Shown here: positions 46,406 through 54,382 of the stretch, one piece after another
Layout of the letters: each line of letters begins with the position of its first letter
Numbering within the stretch: position 1 is the first letter of the stretch
Source: an uncultured Verrucomicrobia subdivision 3 bacterium
GTDB lineage: Bacteria > Verrucomicrobiota > Verrucomicrobiia > Limisphaerales > UBA11358
Reading direction: 5' to 3'
Assembly: GCA_903922735.1 (NCBI GenBank)
Contig: CAIXUZ010000072.1
Location: 29,572-93,571 of the forward strand
Length of the DNA: 64,000 nucleotides
Made by a program: the position numbers and the translations under genes
The notes under the pieces: model-generated
Databases searched by the model: none
What the model was told of the DNA's origin: nothing
Seen by the model: only the letters and a program-made list of their open reading frames with translations

Positions 46406-47284
46406 ATGAGCGAATTGCTGAATTCCCTGGTTGAACTTATCCGCCGCACCTCCGCCGAGATCCCCGGCGACGTCCACAAGGTCATCCTCGCCTCGCTGGA
46501 GAACGAGAAGAAAGGTTCCCTCGCCGCCAACGCGCTGAAGATCGTGGACCAGAACATCGCCCTCGCCAAAAACAAGTCGCAGCCCATCTGCCAGGACACC
46601 GGCAGCATCCTGTTTTATGTGGATGTGCCCGTCGGCTACGACCAGATCACGTTTGCCGAAACCGCCCGCGAGGCCGTGACGCTGGCGACGAAGAAAGGTT
46701 ACCTGCGCCAGAACTCCGTGGATTCGCTCACCGGCAAAAACGACGGCACCAACGTCGGCCCGGGCGCGCCCGCCTTCCATTTCCACCAGCATCGTTCGCC
46801 GGAAGTTTCCGTGAAGCTCGTCCTCAAAGGCGGCGGCTGCGAAAACGTCGGCGCGCAATACTCGCTGCCCGACGACGCCATCCACGCCAACCGCGATCTC
46901 GACGGCTGCCGCAAGGCCATCCTCGACGCCGTGTTGCAAGCCCAGGGCAAAGGCTGCGGACCGGGCGTGCTCGGCGTGTGCATCGGCGGCGACCGGGCGA
47001 CCGGTTACGAATTGAGCAAGACGCAGCTCCTGCGCCTGCTGGATGACCGCAATGCCGAGCCGAAGCTCGACGCGCTGGAGCAGGACATTCTCAAGACCGC
47101 GAACGAACTCGGCATCGGGCCGATGGGTTTTGGCGGCAAGACGACGCTGCTGGGCGTGAAGATTTGCGCGGCGAACCGCGTGCCGGCGTCCTATTTCGTG
47201 AGCATCAGCTACATGTGCTGGGCCTTCCGCCGCCAGGGCGTGACCCTGGACGGAGCGAGCCAGATTCAGAAGTGGCTGTATTGA
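46406..47284 (+). CDS. class I (Fe-S) fumarate hydratase, alpha subunit
   Basis: A 292-aa protein matching the N-terminal catalytic part of class I fumarases. The three cluster cysteines are likely in PICQDTGSILF, GGGCENVG and CGPGVLGVCIGGDRA. It hydrates fumarate to malate in the TCA cycle. Two-subunit forms normally have alpha and beta genes adjacent; here beta is at 52503, 5.2 kb away on the same strand. A tartrate dehydratase role is possible in this family, but fumarase is more likely. Confidence 0.92.
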   Translation: MSELLNSLVELIRRTSAEIPGDVHKVILASLENEKKGSLAANALKIVDQNIALAKNKSQPICQDTGSILFYVDVPVGYDQITFAETAREAVTLATKKGYLRQNSVDSLTGKNDGTNVGPGAPAFHFHQHRSPEVSVKLVLKGGGCENVGAQYSLPDDAIHANRDLDGCRKAILDAVLQAQGKGCGPGVLGVCIGGDRATGYELSKTQLLRLLDDRNAEPKLDALEQDILKTANELGIGPMGFGGKTTLLGVKICAANRVPASYFVSISYMCWAFRRQGVTLDGASQIQKWLY

Positions 47285-47313
47285 GGGGGATGGCGGGCCT
47301 GTCCGCACGGACC

Positions 47314-47931
47314 TCAGCCTGCAAACGTCACGGTCACCGCGTCGCTGTCCTGGCCGATCTCCGCGTCCTTGACCATGCCGCGCGCCATGTATTCGCGCTG
47401 CTCCGGCACACCGGCCTGCGCCAGCGGCGTGTGGTCAATGAACGGCGAATGGTTGCAACTGCCGACCTTATGCCAGCTGGCCGTGCCGGCGAGCCGGCTA
47501 TAGATGACCACGCCTTCCACGCCTTTTTTGGTGAAGGCCAGTTTCACGCCGCCGGGCACGAGCGCCGCCGTGAGCGTGGTATGGTAGCTGGCGGTGTCCA
47601 GCGTCGTGCTGCTGCCCACCACCTCCAGCACCTGCGCGCTGCCGGAGGCGGCCCAGGCCGAAAGTTTTTTCCAACTGCCCACCTTGGCCCGCACCAGCGC
47701 GAGCGCCGCCTTTTCCGCGTCGCTTTCCAGCGTCCGCGCCGAATCCACAGCGTCCTGCGCCGTGTTGGTGTCGTCCATCTTGGTAACGACGCCGTCCACG
47801 GCGGTCTTCACGGCGGTGGCATCGCCTGCCACCCCGCCGAATTTCACCGCCTCGGCGACCACATTGCCGCTCAGGTTTTTATACCAGATATAACGGTCGC
47901 TGCGTTTTTTGGGGACATAATCCAGGGTCAT
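47314..47931 (-). CDS. hypothetical protein
   Basis: A 205-aa protein from ATG 47931 (MTLDYVPKKRSDRYIWYKNL), chosen because AAGGAAG lies at ribosome-site distance; an upstream extension to 48060 looks non-coding. It has an Ala/Asp-rich helical middle (DSARTLESDAEKAALALVRA) and a C-terminal beta-rich part (VVIYSRLAGTASWHKVG) like a fibronectin type III fold. No signal peptide is seen. I recall similar unnamed proteins in Verrucomicrobia. It is convergent to fumarase alpha within the island that splits the fumarase genes. Confidence 0.6.
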   Translation of the reverse strand: MTLDYVPKKRSDRYIWYKNLSGNVVAEAVKFGGVAGDATAVKTAVDGVVTKMDDTNTAQDAVDSARTLESDAEKAALALVRAKVGSWKKLSAWAASGSAQVLEVVGSSTTLDTASYHTTLTAALVPGGVKLAFTKKGVEGVVIYSRLAGTASWHKVGSCNHSPFIDHTPLAQAGVPEQREYMARGMVKDAEIGQDSDAVTVTFAG

Positions 47932-48240
47932 AACGTTGGCTTCCTTCCTTCTATGATGAACCGGAGGCGTGGCAGGCAGGGTCACGTGAGGCGGCTCGTT
48001 AAAATGCTGGCCGCTGTTTAGCGTCCAGCCTTCATTGAGCCGGATGACACCAGTAGGCATGTTGGCCTCAATGGTTAGTGGTTCGGCTCCATAAAATCAA
48101 AAACTCCGCCCTTGGGCAAGCTGTCCAAAATAAGTATTAATCCAATTTGTGGCTTATTAATAACATCTGATATAAGGCGTGGCGGCACCGCAACCAATAA
48201 ACACGCCAGCGGTTTCGCCAGTGCCTCCACTCACGGCACC

Positions 48241-48682
48241 AGACACGCCACTGGTGCGGTCAGATGCGCATCTCACGCCGCCAGATGCGCCACCGGTCCC
48301 GCCAGATGCGCCGATATTTCCACCAGATGCGCCACTGATGCGGCCAGATGTGCATCTCACGCCACCAGATGCGCCACTGGTGCGGCCAGATGTGCATCTC
48401 GCGCCGCCAGATGCGCCACCGGTGCCACCAGATGCGCCGATATTTCCACGAGATGCGCCACTGATGCGGCCAGATGCGCATCTCACGCCACCAGATGCGC
48501 CACTGGTGCGGCCAGATGTGCATCTCGCGTCGCCAGATGCGCCACCGGTCCCGCCAGATGTGCCGATATTTCCATCAGATGCGCCACTCCCGCGACGGGA
48601 GACGGCAAAAATGGCTCAAAATGCGACAAAAAGGCGGTTTTTAACGCGGTTGCCGGTTGAATTGGTCAAAATGAGACAGTTG
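48241..48682 (+). repeat. 21-bp modular repeat element, copy D
   Basis: Seventeen 21-bp units start at 48241 and every 21 bp to 48577. They open with AGACACGCC (first) or AGATGCGCC/AGATGTGCA, the same unit types as the second half of copy C. The tail 48598-48682 contains GACGGCAAAAATGGCTCAAA, ATGCGACAAAAAGGCGG and ends GGTCAAAATGAGACAGTTGG. It lies 140 bp upstream of the RAYT/REP cluster and inside the fumarase split. The gene-free stretch runs from 48061 to 48822. Confidence 0.9.
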
Positions 48683-48751
48683 GAGGGGTGGATAAGGCGC
48701 GGAAACTGAATACCCCGGCTTTGAGTATCCTGAAGGGATTCCCTCATCCAG

Positions 48752-48824
48752 CCCAAGGTTGCGCGCCCCGCGCTACCTTGGGTAAGAGCCACCACGATTT
48801 CAGCTACCCTGAAAGGGTTGAATC
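48752..48824. repeat. REP-like hairpin and terminal inverted repeat, left of RAYT
   Basis: CCCAAGGTTGCGCG/CGCGCTACCTTGGG form a hairpin at 48752-48782 with one mismatch. CTACCCTGAAAGGGTTGAAT(C) at 48804-48824 is an exact inverted copy of 49307-49327 on the other side of the transposase. Confidence 0.7.
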
Positions 48825-49278
48825 AATCCCATACATACCGCTCATCAAATTCCACCGCGTAGCGTTTCAGGAACTCGCGCAATTCATCTTGAAACGAAAC
48901 CTTTTTATGATGTTCCTCTTGCCCGGCGATGTATTGCCGCACGGCCTCCACCTGCGAATAGCCAATGGAAAAAATCCCATAACCACCCTGCCAGGCAAAA
49001 TCATGCAGGTCGGGAGTTTTGGTTTTCAACCAGAGGGTTGAACCGCGTTTGACCTCTTTCACCAGGTCCGCCGCCGTGCCCGTGCGGGCCAGCGTCGAGA
49101 GAATATGAACATGATCTTCCACCCCGCCGATGATTATGGGCTGGCAATCGTGCTGCGTCAGGATGCCGCCAATATAATGATGCAATTCATCCCGGAGAAT
49201 TTTGTCGCGCAGATAGGGGCGGCGATCCTTGGTCGAGAAAACGGTGTGAACCAGAATCTTGGCGAGGGATTGGGACAT
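48823..49278 (-). mobile_element. REP-associated tyrosine transposase (IS200-like, RAYT)
   Basis: A 151-aa Y1-type HUH transposase from ATG 49278 (MSQSLAKILVHTVFSTKDRR). The metal-binding HUH motif is HVHILS; the catalytic tyrosine is in GYSQVEAVRQYIAGQEEHH, and the C-terminus EFLKRYAVEFDERYVWD is typical of this group. RAYTs mobilise or maintain REP palindromes, and REP-like hairpins and a perfect 21-bp inverted repeat flank the gene here. It appears intact. Confidence 0.88.
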
Positions 49279-49306
49279 GACGCGATGATGCCCAAGGTTG
49301 GCGGTG

Positions 49307-49380
49307 GATTCAACCCTTTCAGGGTAGATAAAAATATTGTGGACGATATCCCAGGGTAGCTCGTTCCTCGCAACCCTGGG
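49307..49380. repeat. REP-like hairpin and terminal inverted repeat, right of RAYT
   Basis: GATTCAACCCTTTCAGGGTA(G) at 49307-49327 mirrors 48804-48824 exactly. CCCAGGGTAGC...GCAACCCTGGG at 49350-49380 forms a further hairpin, followed by CATCCCGTTGGGATG. Confidence 0.7.
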
Positions 49381-49455
49381 CTGAATGATTTTCATCCCGT
49401 TGGGATGAGCGCCGTTAGGCGCGGCATATTCCTGACGGACGGCTCCGGCCGTAAA

Positions 49456-52253
49456 TTACTTCGCAAAGGTGGCGCGGCCCCAGGCGGTGCGGTCGCCGGA
49501 GTTTCGGGCATTGCCGTTCCACACCAACTGGCGGGTGCGGGCTTTGCCGTCGGGGCTGTCGTCAATGGCGAGGTCAAAGAGGATTTGCCGGCCTTCCTTG
49601 GGGGTGAAGCCCAAGGCCGGGAAGGGAATCGCGGCCTGGAGCGTGTAGCCTTGGCCGTCCACATCGGCAACCACGGTCATTTCACAGCGGGGTTGGGCGG
49701 CGGCATTCATCACATGCGAACGGAAGCCGCCGTTTGCCGGGGCGGCACCGAGGATGATTTGCCGGTCGGTGAACCGCATCGATCCGGCCTGATCCAATTC
49801 TTCCCAGCCGATGAATAATTCCACGGCGTCGCCATCCCACAGGGTGTCGCCCTGATGCGCGTTCTGCATGGGGGTGGCATCGGTGATGTGGGCCAGGAGA
49901 TAAAGATTGGCGTCATCCCAGCAGAGCTTGAAGGTGCCTTCCAATCCGCCCGCAGCGGAGCCCTGCACGAGCCGGGAGGAGGGGACCGTTTCCGCCGGAA
50001 CGCCGGGCCAATTGACGGACAGGCCGTTGATTTTAATCGGGCCGGTGGCGCGGGGAATGAGGGCGATTTTGCGGCCGGTTCCCGCCGCGGTGAACCGGGG
50101 GTCGTTGAACGTGTAGGGGGGGGGCGCTGGCCAAAGCAGACTTCGTAGATGTCGTAGTTGGATTTCATCATTTCCGCGAGCATGGTTTTCCAGGGGCGGT
50201 CGGCGACGGAGATGAGGCCGGTGTTGGCGCTTTCGCCATTCAGGAATTCAAAGAAGCGGCCGGTGACGGGCTGGTCCACGAGGGTGAACCATTCAATGCC
50301 GGTGACGTAACCCAGCGCGGCGGCTTGTTCGACGTAGTTGCGATAGGCCAGTCCGCGTTCCAACTGGCTGGAGACATCCTTGGCGCCGCCGGGCAGGCCG
50401 CTGTCCTTGGGGGAGGCGTAATAGAATTCGCTCAGGAACATGGGGCGCCCGCCGGTCCATTGGTGGATGCGGTTGAGAAAATCCTTGTCCAGATGGTAGG
50501 TGTAGTAGTTGAAGGAGATGACGTCCATGTATTGGCCGCTGATGCGGCAGAGCTGCTCGTTGTTGATGGTGCCGGACTGGAAGCGGTTCCCGATGAGCAG
50601 GTGGTTGGTGTCGTATTTGTGGAAGGCGCTGGTCACCACGCGGAAGTAGGCATCCAGAAACAAGCCGGTGTATTCCTGCATGTCCGCCGCCGCCGCGCGG
50701 GTCTTGACGGGCAGGCCGCGCTCGGCGACTTCCGCGAAGGAGGCGAAGGAGGTTTCCCAGGCCTGATTGAAGGCGGCGATGGTTTTGTGTTTTTGTTCCA
50801 GCATTTGCGCCAGCCGGCGTTTGCAGGGGAAGGTGCTGTTGAGGGTCGGGACGACGCGCGGGATGTCCTCGTAAAGCGGTTCGTTGGCCAGGAAATAACC
50901 GATGATGAGCGGGTCGTTCGCCTGCGGCGCGATGGTGGCCGCGAAGTTTTTGTCGCATTGGGCGCGCATCTGATCGCTGAAGGGGTCCAGGGTTTCATGG
51001 ATGCCGGGCACTTCTTTGAATCCTTCCCAGGTGTGGAGCGGCAGATGGTCCACATGGGGAAATTGCGCCTGGCGCCGGGCGGCGGCATTGCCGGCACCGA
51101 ACGCCCCGGCGGAATTGAAGCCGAACTTGCGGGCGCGTTCGATCATGGCGGCGGTGTAGGACTGGCTGTCATACGGCTGGCCGGTCTTGCGGATGCGGTT
51201 CGCCAGATGGAAGGAAACGGTGGTGGGATTCCAATACGGCTCGGGCTTGAACGCGCTGCCGAACAGCCCGTCATGAGACGGCAGCCATTCATAGACCTGC
51301 TCGCGACCTTTGATGTAGGTGTAGTCGTCGCCGTGATCAAAGCCGCAGATGCCGAGGTGGAAGAAAGCGTTGCCGGCCGGATCCACCAGGATCCAGCGGG
51401 AGTCTTTTTTCTCGACGTGAAAAAAGCCGGTTGGTTTCAGGCCGAATTTTTCCTTGCTGCCGGGCAGACCGCCGAATGCGTCAAGCGCGGGCGGGTGCAG
51501 GCTCGCAAGATATTTCGCCTCGGCCTGGACATCCGCTTTCAGTTCCTCCTCGGACTTGACCTTGTCGGGATAATCCACGCGGGTGTTTTGGCCGAACTTG
51601 TCCACGAGCGGTTTGGCGGCGGCAGTGGCGGCACTCAAGGCGATTTTCATCCGCAGCGGCTCGGCGGAGTTGCCGCAGGGAGCCCCAAACTGCCAGTGGA
51701 AGGTTTTCCAGCCCCATTCGCGGTTGTCGGTCAATTGCTGAACGCTGTAACGCGGCGCGGTCACCGTCAGGGTGGCGCCCTGAAAGGTTTTCAATCGCAA
51801 GGTATCCGCCGAGCCTTGGAAGAGATGAGGTTTGGCGGGTTTCTCCGCCGGGAACGGGGTCTCCGCGCCGTCGCCGATTTTCCAGGATCCGCCATTGGCA
51901 AAATTAAAATCAACCAGCATCTCGCAGCGCAGCGTTTTCTCATCGGCCAAAAGATGGGACGGCGTCAAGGTCAGTTCGCCGGTGCCGGGCTGCAGCACGA
52001 CTTCGACCTGTTCCCCGGCGTCGTATTTGAGGACCGCCGTGTTGCCGGCAAGATTTTTTTCGATGGGCTTGCGCACCTGATCCCATTGTTTGCCCACCAG
52101 CACCGGATAGTTGAGCGTGAACTTTCCCATGCTGCCGGCGTCAATCGCAAGGCCATTATCCCCCAGCCGCAGCGACAGGTTTTCGGCGTGCGTGGTCAGG
52201 CTGGAAATGGCGAACAGGTATAATACGATGGCGATCAGGGAGCGCATTTTCAT
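49456..52253 (-). pseudogene. secreted agarase-like glycoside hydrolase with C-terminal CBM9-like domain, frameshifted at a C9 tract
   Basis: The start is ATG 52253 with signal peptide (MKMRSLIAIVLYLFAISSLT). The catalytic region resembles GH50/GH42-type enzymes: GYFLANEPLYEDIP (acid/base Glu) and PMFLSEFYYASPKDSG (nucleophile Glu). At 50116-50124 a run of nine G (C on the coding strand) breaks the frame: upstream it ends RPPPTRSTTP with a long nonsense tail, while the +1 frame continues RPPPYTFNDPRFTAAGTG and leads into a clear CBM9-like domain (FKLCWDDANLYLLAHITD, WDGDAVELFIGWEE) to the stop at 49456. One extra C would restore about 930 aa. It may be a sequencing error, phase variation or a real lesion. 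Confidence 0.7.
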
Positions 52254-52466
52254 GCCGCCGGCGGTGTGGTTTTGATGATTACCGAGGAGGAGATGCTGGA
52301 GCGGCGATGGTGTCATGGTGGGCGTGAAGTTGAAATCTTTCCCAATCCGCATTTTGCTGTAAAGGAGATTAGCTTTAAAATGCATGCCATTGAAATCCTC
52401 ATGCGGTCGGGCTTGCTTGCCAAACCGGAACGTTTCGGGCATCAATAGCTTAAAGATTGCCGAGAC

Positions 52467-52496
52467 TTGAGATTGATTGCCAATCAGACCTATAAT
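52467..52496 (+). promoter_or_regulatory. promoter of fumarase beta, leaderless type
   Basis: TTGAGA, an 18-nt spacer and a consensus TATAAT, then 6 nt to ATG 52503. Confidence 0.65.
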
Positions 52497-52502
52497 GACG
52501 CC

Positions 52503-53078
52503 ATGATCAAACTTGCTTTTCCCTTCACTGAAGAAAAAATTCGCGCGCTGAAAGTCGGCGACGAAGTGCTGATTTCCGGCACGGTGTTCACCGGGCGCGA
52601 TGCGGTGCACAAGTATCTGCACGAAGGCGGCGCGCTGCCGGAGGGCGTGAGTTTCAAAGACGGCATCATGTATCACTGCGGCCCGGTGATGATGAAGCAG
52701 CCGGACGGCAGTTACATCTGCACCGCCGCCGGTCCGACGACCTCCATCCGCGAGGAGCCGTATCAGTGGCAGGTCATCCGCGACTTCGGCCTGCGCGGAG
52801 TCATCGGCAAGGGCGGCATGGGCGCGAAGACGCAGGCGGCGTGCAAGGAATACGGCTGCGTGTATCTGCACGCCATCGGCGGCGCCGCGCAGGTGCTGGC
52901 CGAGTGCATCAAGAAGGTGAGCAACGTCTATTTCCTCGAAAAGTTCGGCTCGCCCGAAGCCATCTGGGAACTCGCCGTGGTGGATTTTCCCGCCGTCGTG
53001 ACGATTGACGCGCACGGCAACTCGCTGCACGAGGAGGTTTTTGCCAAAAGTCAGGCGGCTTTGGCGGCGCGACTTTGA
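52503..53078 (+). CDS. class I (Fe-S) fumarate hydratase, beta subunit
   Basis: A 191-aa protein from ATG 52503 matching the C-terminal part of class I fumarases: LKVGDEVLISGTVFTGRDA, MYHCGPVMM, TAAGPTTSIREEP, GVIGKGGMGAKT and YLHAIGGAA. It should pair with the alpha subunit encoded at 46406-47284. It has its own consensus promoter, consistent with a pair that has been separated and now is transcribed independently. The product is the complete usual length for beta. Confidence 0.92.
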   Translation: MIKLAFPFTEEKIRALKVGDEVLISGTVFTGRDAVHKYLHEGGALPEGVSFKDGIMYHCGPVMMKQPDGSYICTAAGPTTSIREEPYQWQVIRDFGLRGVIGKGGMGAKTQAACKEYGCVYLHAIGGAAQVLAECIKKVSNVYFLEKFGSPEAIWELAVVDFPAVVTIDAHGNSLHEEVFAKSQAALAARL

Positions 53079-53174
53079 CCTCTGTGGCGCCACCTTGCTG
53101 CCGGTGGGGAGATCAGATTCCCTGTTGCAGCCTATTTAAACCGCTGTTAGTCTAGATAAAACTAAATTATCGCC

Positions 53175-54380
53175 ATGAAAGACCAAACCTCCTCCTCCCG
53201 CCGCCATTTTCTCAAGTCCGCCGTCGCCCTGCCGGTGGCGCTCGCGGCCGCGCCGTCGATGCTGACGCAGACGGCCGCGGCGGCACCTGCTGCTGCCGCC
53301 GTGTTGCCACGCCGGCAGTTGGGCAAGAGCGGGCCGCAGGTCACGATGTTGAGCATGGGTGGCATGATGGCGGCGATGAGTCCCGATTATCTCGACATCG
53401 CGTGGTCCATGGGCATCCGCTATTTCGACACGGCGGATTGCTATATCAAGGGCAAATCGGAGAAAATCATCGCGCAGTGGCTCGCCAAATATCCGGAGCG
53501 CCGGAAGGAAATATTTCTGGTTTCCAAAGATCATCCCAAGAACAGTCCCGAAGAGTTGCTCCAAATGGTTGACCGCCGGCTGGAAGCGTGCGGCACCACT
53601 TATTTGGATGCCTTCTATATCCACGGCATCAGCGGCGAAAATAAATTGGACTGGCCGAAGAGTGCCGCCTACAAAAAGACCGCCGAGGCGTTGAAAAAAT
53701 CCGGCAAAGTCAAGATGGTGGGCTTTTCCTGCCATGACGGCCGGCTGACCGATTTTCTGAACGCGGCGGCGGAAGGCGGGTTTCTGGATATCATCATGCT
53801 GGCCTACAATCCGTTCTATGAAAAAGGCGGCGCGTTTGACAAGGCGCTTGACGCCTGTCATGCGAAAGGCATCGGTCTGGTCGCCATGAAAACCATGCGC
53901 CAGGCCAAGGATGTGCCGAAGCGCCTGCCGGAATTCGACAAAATCGGACTGACCACGCATCAGGCCGTGCTGCACGCCGCGTGGAGCGATCCGCGCATTT
54001 CCGCGATTTGCAACATGATTGACAACGTGGATCAGATGACCACCAGCGCCGCCGCCGCCCGCAGCTACAAGTCGCCGCTCAAGCTGGCGCACCTGGAACT
54101 GCTCAAGGAAACCATTCTTGCCGGCCGCCGCACGATGTGCACGGGCTGTCCGGCTTGCGCGGAGTTCAGCAAGCAGACGGATTTCGCGTTCCACGACATT
54201 TCCCGGTTTGTGACCTACTACGAGCAGGATGGGAACACGGAAGCCCGGGAATACTATCAAGCCTTGGCGGCGGAGCATCGCGACACGGGCAAGATTGATC
54301 TTGCCGCGCTGCGTGACGCCTGCCATTTCAAGACGGATTACCCCGAAATCATCCGTCGTGCCGAGCGCTACTTCGCCTGA
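53175..54380 (+). CDS. Tat-exported aldo/keto reductase with C-terminal Cys motif (paralogue 1)
   Basis: A 401-aa protein with a twin-arginine signal (SSRRHFLKSAVALPVALAAA). The aldo/keto reductase tetrad is present: YFDTADCYIKG (Asp, Tyr), LVSKDHP (Lys), AFYIHGI (His). After the barrel, CTGCPAC near residue 320 and a terminal helical region could hold an Fe-S or metal site. Export through Tat implies folding with its cofactor in the cytoplasm. It is followed 2 nt later by a close paralogue; both belong to a four-gene unit with DUF6599-like and DUF362 genes. Confidence 0.88.
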   Translation: MKDQTSSSRRHFLKSAVALPVALAAAPSMLTQTAAAAPAAAAVLPRRQLGKSGPQVTMLSMGGMMAAMSPDYLDIAWSMGIRYFDTADCYIKGKSEKIIAQWLAKYPERRKEIFLVSKDHPKNSPEELLQMVDRRLEACGTTYLDAFYIHGISGENKLDWPKSAAYKKTAEALKKSGKVKMVGFSCHDGRLTDFLNAAAEGGFLDIIMLAYNPFYEKGGAFDKALDACHAKGIGLVAMKTMRQAKDVPKRLPEFDKIGLTTHQAVLHAAWSDPRISAICNMIDNVDQMTTSAAAARSYKSPLKLAHLELLKETILAGRRTMCTGCPACAEFSKQTDFAFHDISRFVTYYEQDGNTEAREYYQALAAEHRDTGKIDLAALRDACHFKTDYPEIIRRAERYFA

Positions 54381-54382
54381 AA

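Noticed and set aside
44876..47308. 810-aa open frame on the minus strand
   Set aside because: It runs antisense through two well-supported genes (FAD oxidoreductase and fumarase alpha).
47932..48060. N-terminal extension of the hypothetical protein at 47314-47931
   Set aside because: The extension has no ribosome site and no family-like sequence; ATG 47931 has a good one.
50325..52223. 632-aa open frame on the plus strand
   Set aside because: It is antisense to the glycosidase, whose signal peptide and catalytic motifs are on the minus strand.
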